From Streptomyces sp. NRRL F-6492 (GTDB taxonomy: Bacteria > Actinomycetota > Actinomycetes > Streptomycetales > Streptomycetaceae): a stretch of 49,717 bases of DNA. The stretch covers positions 1 to 49,717 of the forward strand of contig NZ_LGEG01000236.1 of the NCBI RefSeq assembly GCF_001280125.1. The letters are read 5' to 3'. A model generated the notes under the pieces. The model was not told the origin of the DNA, made no database searches, and saw nothing but the letters and a program-made list of their open reading frames with translations. The number at the start of each line of letters is the position of its first letter. The stretch's first letter is position 1. Shown piece after piece: positions 25,933-35,966 of this stretch. Position numbers and translations under genes: made by a program.

Positions 25933-26991
25933 TCACGACCGCTCGCTGTCCAGGTGCGCCATCTGCGCCGCCGGATACCGCTCACCGGCCGCCGCGCCCG
26001 CCGGGACGGCCTCCTCGATCGCGGCCAGGTCGGCGGCGTCGAGCGTCACGTCCAGGGCGCCGAGCGCCTCCGCGAGCCGGTCCCGGCGCCGGGCGCCGAC
26101 CAGCGGCACGATGTCCGCGCCCCGCCGCTCGGCCTGGGCCAGGACCCAGGCGACGGCGGTCTGCGCGACCGTCACGCCCTTCGCCTCCGCGAGCGTCCGC
26201 AGCCGGTCCACCAGGTCCAGGTTCCGCCGGAGGTTCTCGCCCTGGAAGCGCGGGCTCATGCCCCGGAAGTCGCCCGGCGCCAGCTCCCGGTCCCGGGTGA
26301 AATGGCCGCTGATCAGACCGCGCGACAGGACTCCGTAGGCCGTGATGCCCACGCCCAGCTCGCGGGCGGTGGGCAGGATCTTCTCCTCGATGGACCGGGA
26401 GATCAGCGAGTACTCGATCTGGAGGTCCGAGATCGGGGTCACGGCCGCCGCCCGGCGCAGGGTGTCCGCGCCGACCTCGGAGAGCCCGACGTGCCGCACG
26501 TGTCCCGCCTCGACCAGTTCGGCGATGGCGCCGACGGTCTCCTCGATCGGCACGTCCGGGTCGACGCGGGCGATCCGGTAGATGTCGATGTGGTCGGCGC
26601 CCAGGCGCTGGAGCGAGTACGCCGCGAAGTTCCTCACGGCGGCCGGCCGGCCGTCGTATCCGGTGAAGCCGCCCTCGACCGTGCGGAGCGCGCCGAACTT
26701 CACGCTGGTGAGGGCCTGCTCGCGGGCGGCGGCGGGCGCGGTCCGCAGCGCCTCGGCGATCAGCAGTTCGTTGTGCCCCATCCCGTAGAAGTCGCCGGTG
26801 TCGAGGAGGGTCACCCCGGCGTCCAGGGCGGCGTGGATCGTCGCGATCGACTCGGCGCGGTCGCTCTCGCCGTACAGCGCGGACATGCCCATGCAGCCGA
26901 GGCCCAGGGCGGAGACCCGGGGGCCGGTGGCGCCGAGCGGGCGGGTGGGGACGGGGCCGGGGGTGGCGGGGGTGCTCTGTGTCGTGGTCAT
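25933..26991 (-). CDS. Aldo/keto reductase
   Basis: 352-residue NADPH-dependent oxidoreductase with a TIM barrel. It opens with RPLGATGPRVSALGLGCMGMS; the catalytic Asp and Tyr lie in LLDTGDFYGMGHNE and the catalytic Lys in LTSVKFG. The fourth residue of the classical tetrad, a His in an H-R-V/x-D context, is replaced: the segment reads IYRIARVDPDVPIE. This is seen in a subset of such enzymes, so activity may persist with changed chemistry. There is no good ribosome binding site; a 4-codon ORF (MVEP) overlaps its ATG as ATGA. Cotranscribed with a TetR regulator. Confidence 0.9.
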   Translation of the reverse strand: MTTTQSTPATPGPVPTRPLGATGPRVSALGLGCMGMSALYGESDRAESIATIHAALDAGVTLLDTGDFYGMGHNELLIAEALRTAPAAAREQALTSVKFGALRTVEGGFTGYDGRPAAVRNFAAYSLQRLGADHIDIYRIARVDPDVPIEETVGAIAELVEAGHVRHVGLSEVGADTLRRAAAVTPISDLQIEYSLISRSIEEKILPTARELGVGITAYGVLSRGLISGHFTRDRELAPGDFRGMSPRFQGENLRRNLDLVDRLRTLAEAKGVTVAQTAVAWVLAQAERRGADIVPLVGARRRDRLAEALGALDVTLDAADLAAIEEAVPAGAAAGERYPAAQMAHLDSERS

Positions 26992-27012
26992 GGTTCAACC
27001 ATGGCATGGGCG

Positions 27013-27036
27013 ATGACAGATTTCAATATCTGTCAT
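27013..27036. promoter_or_regulatory. Operator palindrome upstream of the aldo/keto reductase
   Basis: ATGACAGAT (27013-27021) and ATCTGTCAT (27028-27036) are perfect 9-base inverted arms with a 6-base AT-rich centre, typical of a TetR dimer site. It lies 22 bases upstream of the reductase ATG in a short low-GC stretch. Confidence 0.7.
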
Positions 27037-27193
27037 TCATTCGGGTGGTGCGGGGAAAACCGAGTGCCGCCGGGGGGCGGCCGGGGTAGCGTCCCCGGCA
27101 TGTCCTCCTTCTTCCAGATCTACGAGTGAGCGCTCAGCGCCGGGGCCGACCGGGCCCGACCACCGACCACCTCACCTCTGACGGGAGAACACC

Positions 27194-27427
27194 ATGGCGA
27201 GGAGCCGCAACAACCTTCTCGGCGTCGGCGGGCAGCGCAAGAAGCTGTCCCGCGCCGACCGGAACGGCGCCGGTCAGGGCCGTGCCGCCGACCGGCGCAC
27301 GGCCGACGACCAGAAGCAGGAACTGCTGAGGAAGATGCGCGAACGCGCCCTGGGGGCCGAAGGCGCCGAGGGCGCCGAGAGCGCCGGGACCCCGGACGCC
27401 GCCCCCGAGGGCACCGGCCGGGAGTAG
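27194..27427 (+). CDS. DUF6243-family small basic protein
   Basis: 77-residue protein of unknown function, conserved in Streptomyces. The N-terminal half is basic with the hallmark ARSRNNLLGVGGQRKKLSRADRNG, the middle ADRRTADDQKQELLRKMRER is predicted helical, and the C-terminal third is an Ala/Glu/Gly-rich tail with repeats of GAEGAEGAE. No signal or membrane segment is present. Such a composition suggests nucleic-acid or ribosome association, but this is guesswork. The ATG is preceded by GGGAG. A strong hairpin terminator follows. Confidence 0.82.
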   Translation: MARSRNNLLGVGGQRKKLSRADRNGAGQGRAADRRTADDQKQELLRKMRERALGAEGAEGAESAGTPDAAPEGTGRE

Positions 27428-27436
27428 GCGCCGCAC

Positions 27437-27478
27437 GGCGGAGGGGTCGGGGCACACGAGCGCCCCGACCCCTCCGCC
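27437..27478 (+). terminator. Terminator after the DUF6243 gene
   Basis: Two perfect 17-base complementary arms (27437-27453 and 27462-27478) with an 8-base loop lie 9 bases after the stop codon. Confidence 0.88.
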
Positions 27479-27611
27479 GCACCTCCCCGCCCCTCCCGGC
27501 CCCTCCGCCGTACCCCCGCGTCCGGGCCGTCGGGGCCGCCCGGATGTGACCTCGGGCATGTTCGGATAGTGCGGCTAACTAACGACCCCCGCCGTGCGCG
27601 ACAATGGGCGA

Positions 27612-28748
27612 ATGACCGCGTTCACCCCCCTCGCCATCGGGCCGCACATCGTGCAGCCCCCGGTGGTGCTCGCCCCGATGGCCGGCATCACCAACGCTCC
27701 CTTCCGCACCCTCTGCCGCGAGTACTCCGGCGGCAAGGGGCTGTTCGTGAGCGAGATGATCACGACGCGCGCCCTGGTCGAGCGCAATGACAAGACGATG
27801 CAGCTCATCCGGTTCGACGAGACGGAGAAGCCGCGCTCGATCCAGCTGTACGGGGTGGACCCGGTGACGGTCGGCAAGGCCGTGCGGATGATCGTCGACG
27901 AGGACCTGGCCGACCACATCGACCTGAACTTCGGCTGCCCGGTCCCCAAGGTGACCCGGAAGGGCGGCGGCTCGGCCCTGCCCTACAAGCGGCCGCTGCT
28001 GCGGGCGATCCTGCACGAGGCCGTGACCAACGCGGGCGACCTGCCGGTCACGATGAAGATGCGCAAGGGCATCGACGACGACCACATCACCTTCCTGGAC
28101 GCGGGCCGCATCGCGGTCGAGGAGGGCGTCACGGCGATCGCCCTGCACGGGCGGACGGCGGCCCAGCACTACGGCGGCACGGCCGACTGGGACGCCATCG
28201 CGCGCCTCAAGGAGCACGTGCCGGAGATCCCGGTCCTCGGCAACGGCGACATCTGGTCGGCCGACGACGCGCTGCGGATGATGCGCGAGACCGGCTGCGA
28301 CGGCGTGGTCGTCGGACGCGGCTGCCTGGGCCGTCCGTGGCTCTTCGGGGACCTCGTGGCGGGCTTCGAGGGCACCGGCGCGTACGCGCGGCCTCCCCTG
28401 CGGGAGGTCGCGGACGCGATGGTCCGCCACGCCCGGCTGCTCGGCGAGTGGCTCGGCGACGAGGCACGCGGTGTCATCGACTTCCGCAAGCATGTGGCCT
28501 GGTACCTGAAGGGCTTCGCGGTCGGTTCGGAGATGCGCAAGAAGCTGGCGATCACCTCCTCCCTGGACGAGCTGAGCGCTCAGTTGAGCGAGCTCGACCT
28601 GGACCAGCCGTGGCCCGTCGGCGCGGACGGCCCCCGGGGCCGTACGTCCGGAAACAACCGAGTCGTCCTGCCGGACGGCTGGTTGAAGGACCCCTACGAC
28701 TGCTCCGGCGTGAGCGAGGACGCGGAGCTGGACACGTCCGGCGGCTGA
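27612..28748 (+). CDS. dusB: tRNA-dihydrouridine synthase, DusB type
   Basis: FMN-dependent enzyme of 378 residues that reduces uridines in the tRNA D-loop. The flavin-binding start is VVLAPMAGITNAPFRTLCRE; the catalytic Cys lies in DLNFGCPVPKVTRKGGG; further signatures are HGRTAAQHYGGTADW and IPVLGNGDIWSADDA, and GCDGVVVGRGCLGRPW. The C-terminal helical domain begins near RLLGEWLGD. The ATG giving MTAFTPLAIG is used. The gene ends at a T-tract terminator, so it is separate from ppdK downstream. Confidence 0.94.
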   Translation: MTAFTPLAIGPHIVQPPVVLAPMAGITNAPFRTLCREYSGGKGLFVSEMITTRALVERNDKTMQLIRFDETEKPRSIQLYGVDPVTVGKAVRMIVDEDLADHIDLNFGCPVPKVTRKGGGSALPYKRPLLRAILHEAVTNAGDLPVTMKMRKGIDDDHITFLDAGRIAVEEGVTAIALHGRTAAQHYGGTADWDAIARLKEHVPEIPVLGNGDIWSADDALRMMRETGCDGVVVGRGCLGRPWLFGDLVAGFEGTGAYARPPLREVADAMVRHARLLGEWLGDEARGVIDFRKHVAWYLKGFAVGSEMRKKLAITSSLDELSAQLSELDLDQPWPVGADGPRGRTSGNNRVVLPDGWLKDPYDCSGVSEDAELDTSGG

Positions 28749-29103
28749 GATCCGGCCTTTCCCGGGGAGTGATCCTCGCCACCCTTGAGGGGGTAGGTGC
28801 TCACATGAGCAGGTTACGGACGGCTGCACCGCCTGAAGGGTGGCACCCGGTGCCACCCTTTTTGTGTTCAGAAGTTGAACGCAAGTGCCGAGATGCGTGC
28901 TCACATGAGCGGACTGACTCCGTTTTGGGTCATGGAAACTTCGGAACCTGAAAACGGCGGCAACCTCTTGGTTACTTTCGAAGCGCTGGCGGACGGGTGG
29001 TTAAGACCAGCTGACCGCTAGGCGTACCTCCCTAGAAGCCTTCGATCTGGGTATGTTCCTCGCCGTCAGGGCAGCCAACCGAGTCGTCGAGGAGTCGTGG
29101 CCC
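28749..29103. promoter_or_regulatory. Intergenic region dusB-ppdK with paired repeats
   Basis: Besides the dusB terminator this 355-base region contains two identical 14-base copies of GTGCTCACATGAGC at 28797-28810 and 28897-28910, exactly 100 bases apart and on either side of the terminator. Each has inverted arms GCTCA/TGAGC. Nearer ppdK, CTGACC (29011-29016) and TAGAAG (29033-29038), 16 bases apart, form a plausible vegetative promoter. From about 28865 to 29040 the GC content is lower than elsewhere. Confidence 0.6.
28836..28863 (+). terminator. Rho-independent terminator after dusB
   Basis: AAGGGTGGCAC (28836-28846) pairs perfectly with GTGCCACCCTT (28850-28860) around a 3-base loop, and the stem runs into TTTTT. 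This is the most classical intrinsic terminator in the window. Confidence 0.93.
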
Positions 29104-31815
<2,712 letters not shown>

Positions 31816-31828
31816 GGCGGTACGGCCC

Positions 31829-32004
31829 GCTCCTGAACCCCGGTTCAGGAGCCGGCCCGGATCCCTGTTGAACCCCCGTTCAGCAGCGGATCCACCGAAC
31901 CACCGGGGCCGCCGCCGGTCCTCTTCTCCACCCTCACCGGCGGGCGGCGGCTCCGGATTCACAAGGACGGGACGGACACCTTTGTGCGGAGGTGTCCGTC
32001 CCGT
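31829..32004 (+). terminator. Three tandem hairpins after ppdK
   Basis: First hairpin: GCTCCTGAACC / GGTTCAGGAGC (31829-31852). Second: CTGTTGAAC / GTTCAGCAG (31865-31886, one wobble). Third: perfect 15-base arms at 31967-31981 and 31990-32004 with an 8-base loop. The first two share the TGAAC-C-GTTCA centre. Together they should stop transcription strongly. Confidence 0.8.
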
Positions 32005-32415
32005 CGTGTTTCTCCCCGGGGTGCGGCCGCTCATTTCGCCGGGCCGTCGATCAGATGTGGATTCGTGTTCAATTACGGCCGACTGAATTATTGGCCATTG
32101 AACTTTTCTGTTTCCGTGCCGCAAAGAGCGGGGCGGGCGCGGCCCCCGGATCCCCACCCGGAGGCCACGCCCTTTACCGATGCCGGGCAGGTGAGCCGCA
32201 ACCCTCGCCGACCGCCGCCGGACGGGCAAAGCCCCCCACGGTCTTCACCACGTCACCTCGGTCCAGAAGGTTTCCTGCCCGACCCGTACAGCTTTTCGGT
32301 TCCGCCCCGTTCGCCGCGATGCTTTTCAACTGTGGCTGAAACACCCTGGTAACGTGCAGTGATGCTGTGCATACTCGACGTCGGGGGTGGTTGCGAGTGC
32401 ACAGGTGGGGACCTC
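32005..32415. other. Low-GC spacer before the winged-helix regulator
   Basis: About 410 bases with no gene I can support. Parts (about 32050-32115 and 32320-32420) are clearly lower in GC than the rest of the window. GTTCAAT (32067-32073) and ATTGAAC (32097-32103) form an inverted repeat 23 bases apart. The promoter of the downstream regulator must lie here. Confidence 0.5.
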
Positions 32416-33441
32416 ATGCTGCGGATTCATTTCACCGGAAACGACTTGGCGGGGGTGCGGACGGCGGCCCGGCCGGATGTTCTGTGGGAAACGATTCTGA
32501 GCTTTCACCGGTTAAGGGACCGACGCGGCCCGGTCGTCTACGGAGAATGGCGCGCGGAGGCGCGGGTGCGACTCGGCGGTGAGACCCGCCTCCTCGCCGC
32601 CCTCGTCCCCAGCAGGGGCTATTTCCCCGACTTCCTGACGCCCGCCGAGGGGGTCAACGGCCTCGACGAGGGCCTCCAGGCGATCCGCGCGACCGACCCC
32701 GGCCGACTGCGCGGAGAGCTCTCGCTGCTCGCCGCCGACCGCTCCGGCGGACGGACCGTGCCCCACTCGCTGCGCGCCCTCGCCGACGGCGGAGCGGAGC
32801 CCTTCGACCGGCTCGTGGGGGCGCTGCGCGGCTACCACCGGGCCGTCGTCGAGCCGTACTGGCCGCACATCCGGGCCCGCGTCGAGGCCGACCGGGCCCG
32901 CCGCGGCCGGGCCCTCCTGGACGGCGGCGCCGAGGAACTCCTCGCCTCGCTGCCGCCGATGCTGCGCTGGCGCGCGCCCGTCCTGGAGGCGGACTACCCG
33001 GTGGACCGGGACGTCCACCTCGACGGGCGCGGGCTGCTGCTCCAGCCCTCGTACTTCTGCCGGGGGACCCCCGTCGTGCTGCGCGACCCCGCGCTGCCGC
33101 CGGTCCTCGTCTACCCCGTCACCCACGGCGAGGCGCCGACCGTCCGCGCGCCGGGCGGCTCCTCGCTCGCCAAGCTCGTCGGCCAGACCCGCTCCACGGT
33201 GCTGCACGCCATCGGGGACGGCGGCACGACCAGCGAGCTCGCGCGCCGCGCCGGGGTGTCGCTCGCCTCGGCCAGCCAGCACGCGGGCGTCCTGCGCGAG
33301 GCCGGGCTCATCGCGACCCTGCGCCACGGCAACGCGGTCCTGCACACCCTGACGCCGCTGGGCGCCGCCCTCCTCGGCGGCGCCCAGCAGAAGAAGGTGG
33401 ACCTGCGCTGCTACGCGCGGAACGGGCCGGTCACCTCGTAG
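32416..33441 (+). CDS. ArsR-like winged-helix regulator containing a TTA codon
   Basis: 341-residue regulator. The N-terminal about 250 residues (MLRIHFTGNDLAGVRTAARPDVLWETILSFHRL...) are a conserved Streptomyces region of unknown function; the C-terminal winged helix is ArsR-like (VLHAIGDGGTTSELARRAGVSLASASQHAGVLREAGLI). Residue Leu33 is encoded by TTA (32512-32514), the codon that in Streptomyces requires the developmentally controlled bldA tRNA, so expression is probably tied to development. Start: ATG with GGTGGGGA upstream. The last 31 bases overlap the convergent PhoX-like gene. Target genes unknown. Confidence 0.85.
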   Translation: MLRIHFTGNDLAGVRTAARPDVLWETILSFHRLRDRRGPVVYGEWRAEARVRLGGETRLLAALVPSRGYFPDFLTPAEGVNGLDEGLQAIRATDPGRLRGELSLLAADRSGGRTVPHSLRALADGGAEPFDRLVGALRGYHRAVVEPYWPHIRARVEADRARRGRALLDGGAEELLASLPPMLRWRAPVLEADYPVDRDVHLDGRGLLLQPSYFCRGTPVVLRDPALPPVLVYPVTHGEAPTVRAPGGSSLAKLVGQTRSTVLHAIGDGGTTSELARRAGVSLASASQHAGVLREAGLIATLRHGNAVLHTLTPLGAALLGGAQQKKVDLRCYARNGPVTS

Positions 33442-34565
33442 GTGATGCCGCCCGAGGAGCTGCCGCTGGTGCCCCGCTGGCTGGAGAAGTACAGCCGCCT
33501 GCCGTCGGGGGAGAAGGCCGGTCCGGTGATCTCCGAGCCGGACTGGCCGTTGATCCGCAGGAAGGGGGCGACGACGTCGTCCGGGGTGATGACGCAGATC
33601 TCCATGTTGCCGCCGTCCTCGGCGACGTACAGGTCCCCGGAGGAGGTGCCGGTGACGTTGTCGACGCCGGTGAGCGGGGCGCCGCCGGAGACCAGCGAGT
33701 CGTCGTAGGCCAGCTCGTACGTGCCGGCGGCGAGGTTCACCTGCCAGACCCGGTTGTCGCCCTTGGTGGTGAACCAGACGGTGTCGTTCGCGTAGTAGCA
33801 GCCCTCGCCGCCGTTGAAGCGCTTGGCGCCGGAGACCTGGTTGCGCGTGACGGTCGGGGAGCCGTCCGGGTCCGGCACGTTCTGCCAGGTGAAGGTGCCG
33901 GAGGCGGCCGTGGACGCCTTGAAGACCTGGAGGGTGCCGGAGGAGAGGTTGCCCCAGGTGGTGGGCAGGAAGCGGTAGAAGCAGCCGTCCGTCTCGTCCT
34001 CGGTCAGGTAGATCGCCCTGCGGACCGGGTCGGCCGCGGCCGCCTCGTGCTTGAACCGGCCCATCGCGTCCCGGCGGTAGGCCGTGCCGCCCCACGGGTT
34101 CGACTCGTAGACGTAGCCCAGGGACACCTCCTCGCAGGACAGCCAGGTGTTCCACGGGGTGGCGCCGCCCGCGCAGTTCTGCCGGGTGCCGGAGAGGATG
34201 CGGTACGCGCCGGTGATCGTGCCCGCCGCGTTGAACCTCACCGCGCTCGCGCCGCCGCTCGGATTGACCTCCGAGTTCGAGACGTAGATCCAGCCGGTGC
34301 CGTCGACGAAGCAGGCCCCGCCGTCGGGGGCGCTGTGCCAGGTGTACGAGGTGCCGGTGACCGTCTGGCCGGACCGGGCGATCACCCGGCTGGTGAACCC
34401 GGCCGGCAGCTGGATGCCGTTCGCGTCGGCCGTGCCGAGCGCCCCGTAGGGGCCGGCGCCGGGCTGGGCCGGGGCGGCGAAGGCCGCACCGTGCCACAGG
34501 CTGCCGCCGAAGGCGGCGGCCGAGGTGCCGATGACCGCTCCGCGCAGGAAACCGCGTCGCTCCAC
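33411..34565 (-). CDS. Tat-exported PhoX-like (DUF839) protein
   Basis: 384-residue secreted protein. The N-terminus MERRGFLRGAVIGTSAAAFGGSLWHGAAFAAPAQ is a twin-arginine signal (ERRGFLRG) with a probable cleavage after AFA. The body matches the PhoX/DUF839 family: LPAGFTSRVIARSG, GWIYVSNSEVNPSGG, TPWNTWLSCEEVS, then AGPAFSPDGRRLYFSSQRG-like wording near the end (here GPAFSPDGRRLYFSSQ). PhoX enzymes are calcium/iron alkaline phosphatases, but shorter Streptomyces relatives like this one may not be active. The start is GTG. Its 3' end overlaps the convergent regulator by 31 bases. Confidence 0.86.
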   Translation of the reverse strand: MERRGFLRGAVIGTSAAAFGGSLWHGAAFAAPAQPGAGPYGALGTADANGIQLPAGFTSRVIARSGQTVTGTSYTWHSAPDGGACFVDGTGWIYVSNSEVNPSGGASAVRFNAAGTITGAYRILSGTRQNCAGGATPWNTWLSCEEVSLGYVYESNPWGGTAYRRDAMGRFKHEAAAADPVRRAIYLTEDETDGCFYRFLPTTWGNLSSGTLQVFKASTAASGTFTWQNVPDPDGSPTVTRNQVSGAKRFNGGEGCYYANDTVWFTTKGDNRVWQVNLAAGTYELAYDDSLVSGGAPLTGVDNVTGTSSGDLYVAEDGGNMEICVITPDDVVAPFLRINGQSGSEITGPAFSPDGRRLYFSSQRGTSGSSSGGITYEVTGPFRA

Positions 34566-34920
34566 GTCTTACTCCCGAGAAGGATGGTGAACCGCCCCGT
34601 CGCACCGGTCGGCGACGGGGTCGCGCGTCTCCGGAACCTAGAAGCGGGGAGTTGACGGGGCGTCAACGAGCGGTGACCGGGAGGCGACGGGCGGGCGGGG
34701 GTATGGGGGTGGGAGCGGGGGGCCGGTGCCTTCCGGGTCGGGCCCCTGGGCCGTGGTCCCGTGCGGGTTCGGTGCCTCCTGGGCCGGGCCTCTGGGCCGT
34801 GGACCCGCGCGAGTCCGACGCCTCCCGGGTCGGGCCCCCGGGCCGTGGTCCCGTGCCTCCCGCGCCTCCCCGGGACCTTCGGCACTGGGGGAGCCGCCCG
34901 GACGGGAGGAGACTGGGCGC
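34566..34920. other. Spacer with three 46-bp tandem repeats
   Basis: The 355-base divergent region between the PhoX-like and hemoglobin genes must hold both promoters. From 34725 it contains three imperfect tandem units (annotated separately). GGAGGAG serves as ribosome binding site for the hemoglobin gene. Confidence 0.6.
34725..34862. repeat. Three tandem 46-bp repeats
   Basis: Units begin at 34725, 34771 and 34817, all exactly 46 bases. Shared core words are GGTGCCT/GACGCCT at the start, GGGTCGGGCC in the middle and CTGGGCCGTGG near the end. Since 46 is not a multiple of three and no frame is coding-like, it is non-coding. A degenerate fourth start follows at about 34863. Confidence 0.85.
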
Positions 34921-35370
34921 ATGCGTGCCACCCGGGACCTCAGTGACCGCGCCGACCTCGACGCGCTGCTGCGCCGCTTCTACGGCGGGGCCTTCGCCGA
35001 CCCGCTCGTCGGGCCCTTCTTCACCGAGGTCGCCGGCACCGACCTGGAGGCCCACCTGCCGGGGATCACCGACTTCTGGGAGCGGGCCCTGTTCCGTACC
35101 GCCTCCTACGGGCGGGACGCCTTCGCCCCGCACGCCGCCCTCCACTCCGCCCGGCCGCTCACCGCCGCCCACTTCGGGCGCTGGGTCCAGCTCTGGCGCG
35201 CCTCCGTCGACGGCCTCCACCGGGGGCCGCGGGCCGAGCGGGCCAAGGCGCAGGGCGAGCGGATCGCCCTGGCCATGCTGCGGCGGCTCGCGGGGCCCGA
35301 GGCGTCCACCGGGGGAGGGAGCGGCGGGTTCGTCCCCCTCGCCGCCCTCCGGCTGCGCACCGCGGCCTGA
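34921..35370 (+). CDS. Group III-like truncated hemoglobin
   Basis: 149-residue heme protein of the truncated hemoglobin family. Visible features: B-helix LDALLRRFYGGAFADPLVGPFF, E-region DLEAHLPGITDFWERALFR, and the F-helix with proximal His in LTAAHFGRWVQLWRASVD, a pattern typical of the group III (P) type. An extra Gly/Ser-rich C-terminal tail of about 25 residues is present. Probable roles are nitric oxide or oxygen handling. The ATG has GGAGGAG at 13 bases. It lies beside a PhoX-like gene but on the opposite strand. Confidence 0.88.
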   Translation: MRATRDLSDRADLDALLRRFYGGAFADPLVGPFFTEVAGTDLEAHLPGITDFWERALFRTASYGRDAFAPHAALHSARPLTAAHFGRWVQLWRASVDGLHRGPRAERAKAQGERIALAMLRRLAGPEASTGGGSGGFVPLAALRLRTAA

Positions 35371-35523
35371 CCCCGGCGGACAGGCCGGACCCGGCGGACC
35401 GGGTGGGCCCGGCGGAAGAATTCTCTCCCGGGAGCGATGAGTTCCGGGCGGCGCCCCCGTCCTACCTCTCGAAAGCGCCGGAACGCACCGAGCGGGCCGG
35501 CCGACGGAGGAAGAGAGAACGCC

Positions 35524-35937
35524 ATGGCCCCGCAGATGATCTTCGTGAACCTGCCCGTGAAGGACCTCGACGCCAGCAAGGCCTTCTTCGAGAAGCTCGG
35601 CTACTCCTTCAACCCGCAGTTCAGCGACGACACCGCCGCCTGTCTCGTCATCAGCGACACGATCTTCGCGATGCTGCTCACCGAGAAGAAGTTCGGGGAG
35701 TTCACCGCCCCGGGCAAGGAGATCTCCGACGCCACGAAGGCCACCGAGGTCCTGATCACGCTGAGCGCCGAGAGCCGCGAGAAGGCGGACGCGCTGGCAG
35801 ACGCGGCCCTCGCCGCCGGCGGGACGCCGGCGAAGGAGCCGATGGACATGGGCTTCATGTACGGGCGCTCCTTCACCGACCTGGACGGCCACCACTGGGA
35901 GGTCTTCTGGATGGACCCGGCCGCCGCCCAGGGCTGA
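35524..35937 (+). CDS. VOC (glyoxalase/bleomycin-resistance) family protein
   Basis: 137-residue protein with the paired beta-alpha-beta-beta-beta layout of the vicinal oxygen chelate superfamily: MIFVNLPVKDLDASKAFFEKLGYSFNPQFSDD at the start, and MYGRSFTDLDGHHWEVFWMD at the end, the latter carrying the usual DxDGHxWE signature with a possible metal-binding His and Glu. The substrate is unknown; relatives include lactoylglutathione-lyase-like proteins of unassigned activity. The ATG follows GGAGGAAGAG. Upstream (35371-35523) is a GC-rich spacer with short GGCGGACCGGG-like repeats. Confidence 0.9.
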   Translation: MAPQMIFVNLPVKDLDASKAFFEKLGYSFNPQFSDDTAACLVISDTIFAMLLTEKKFGEFTAPGKEISDATKATEVLITLSAESREKADALADAALAAGGTPAKEPMDMGFMYGRSFTDLDGHHWEVFWMDPAAAQG

Positions 35938-35966
35938 TCCGGCGGACGCGGGCCCGGGCGGAGGGC

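Noticed and set aside
27100..27129. Nine-codon ORF MSSFFQIYE before the DUF6243 gene, as a leader peptide
   Set aside because: No clear ribosome binding site, no codon run, and no hairpin between it and the next start. Such short ORFs arise by chance.
34725..34862. 46-bp repeats as a CRISPR array
   Set aside because: Units are directly adjacent without unique spacers, they are degenerate, and no cas gene is present.
35371..35523. Short GGCGGACCGGG-like repeats upstream of the VOC gene as a regulatory array
   Set aside because: Copies are short, irregular and expected in extremely GC-rich DNA.
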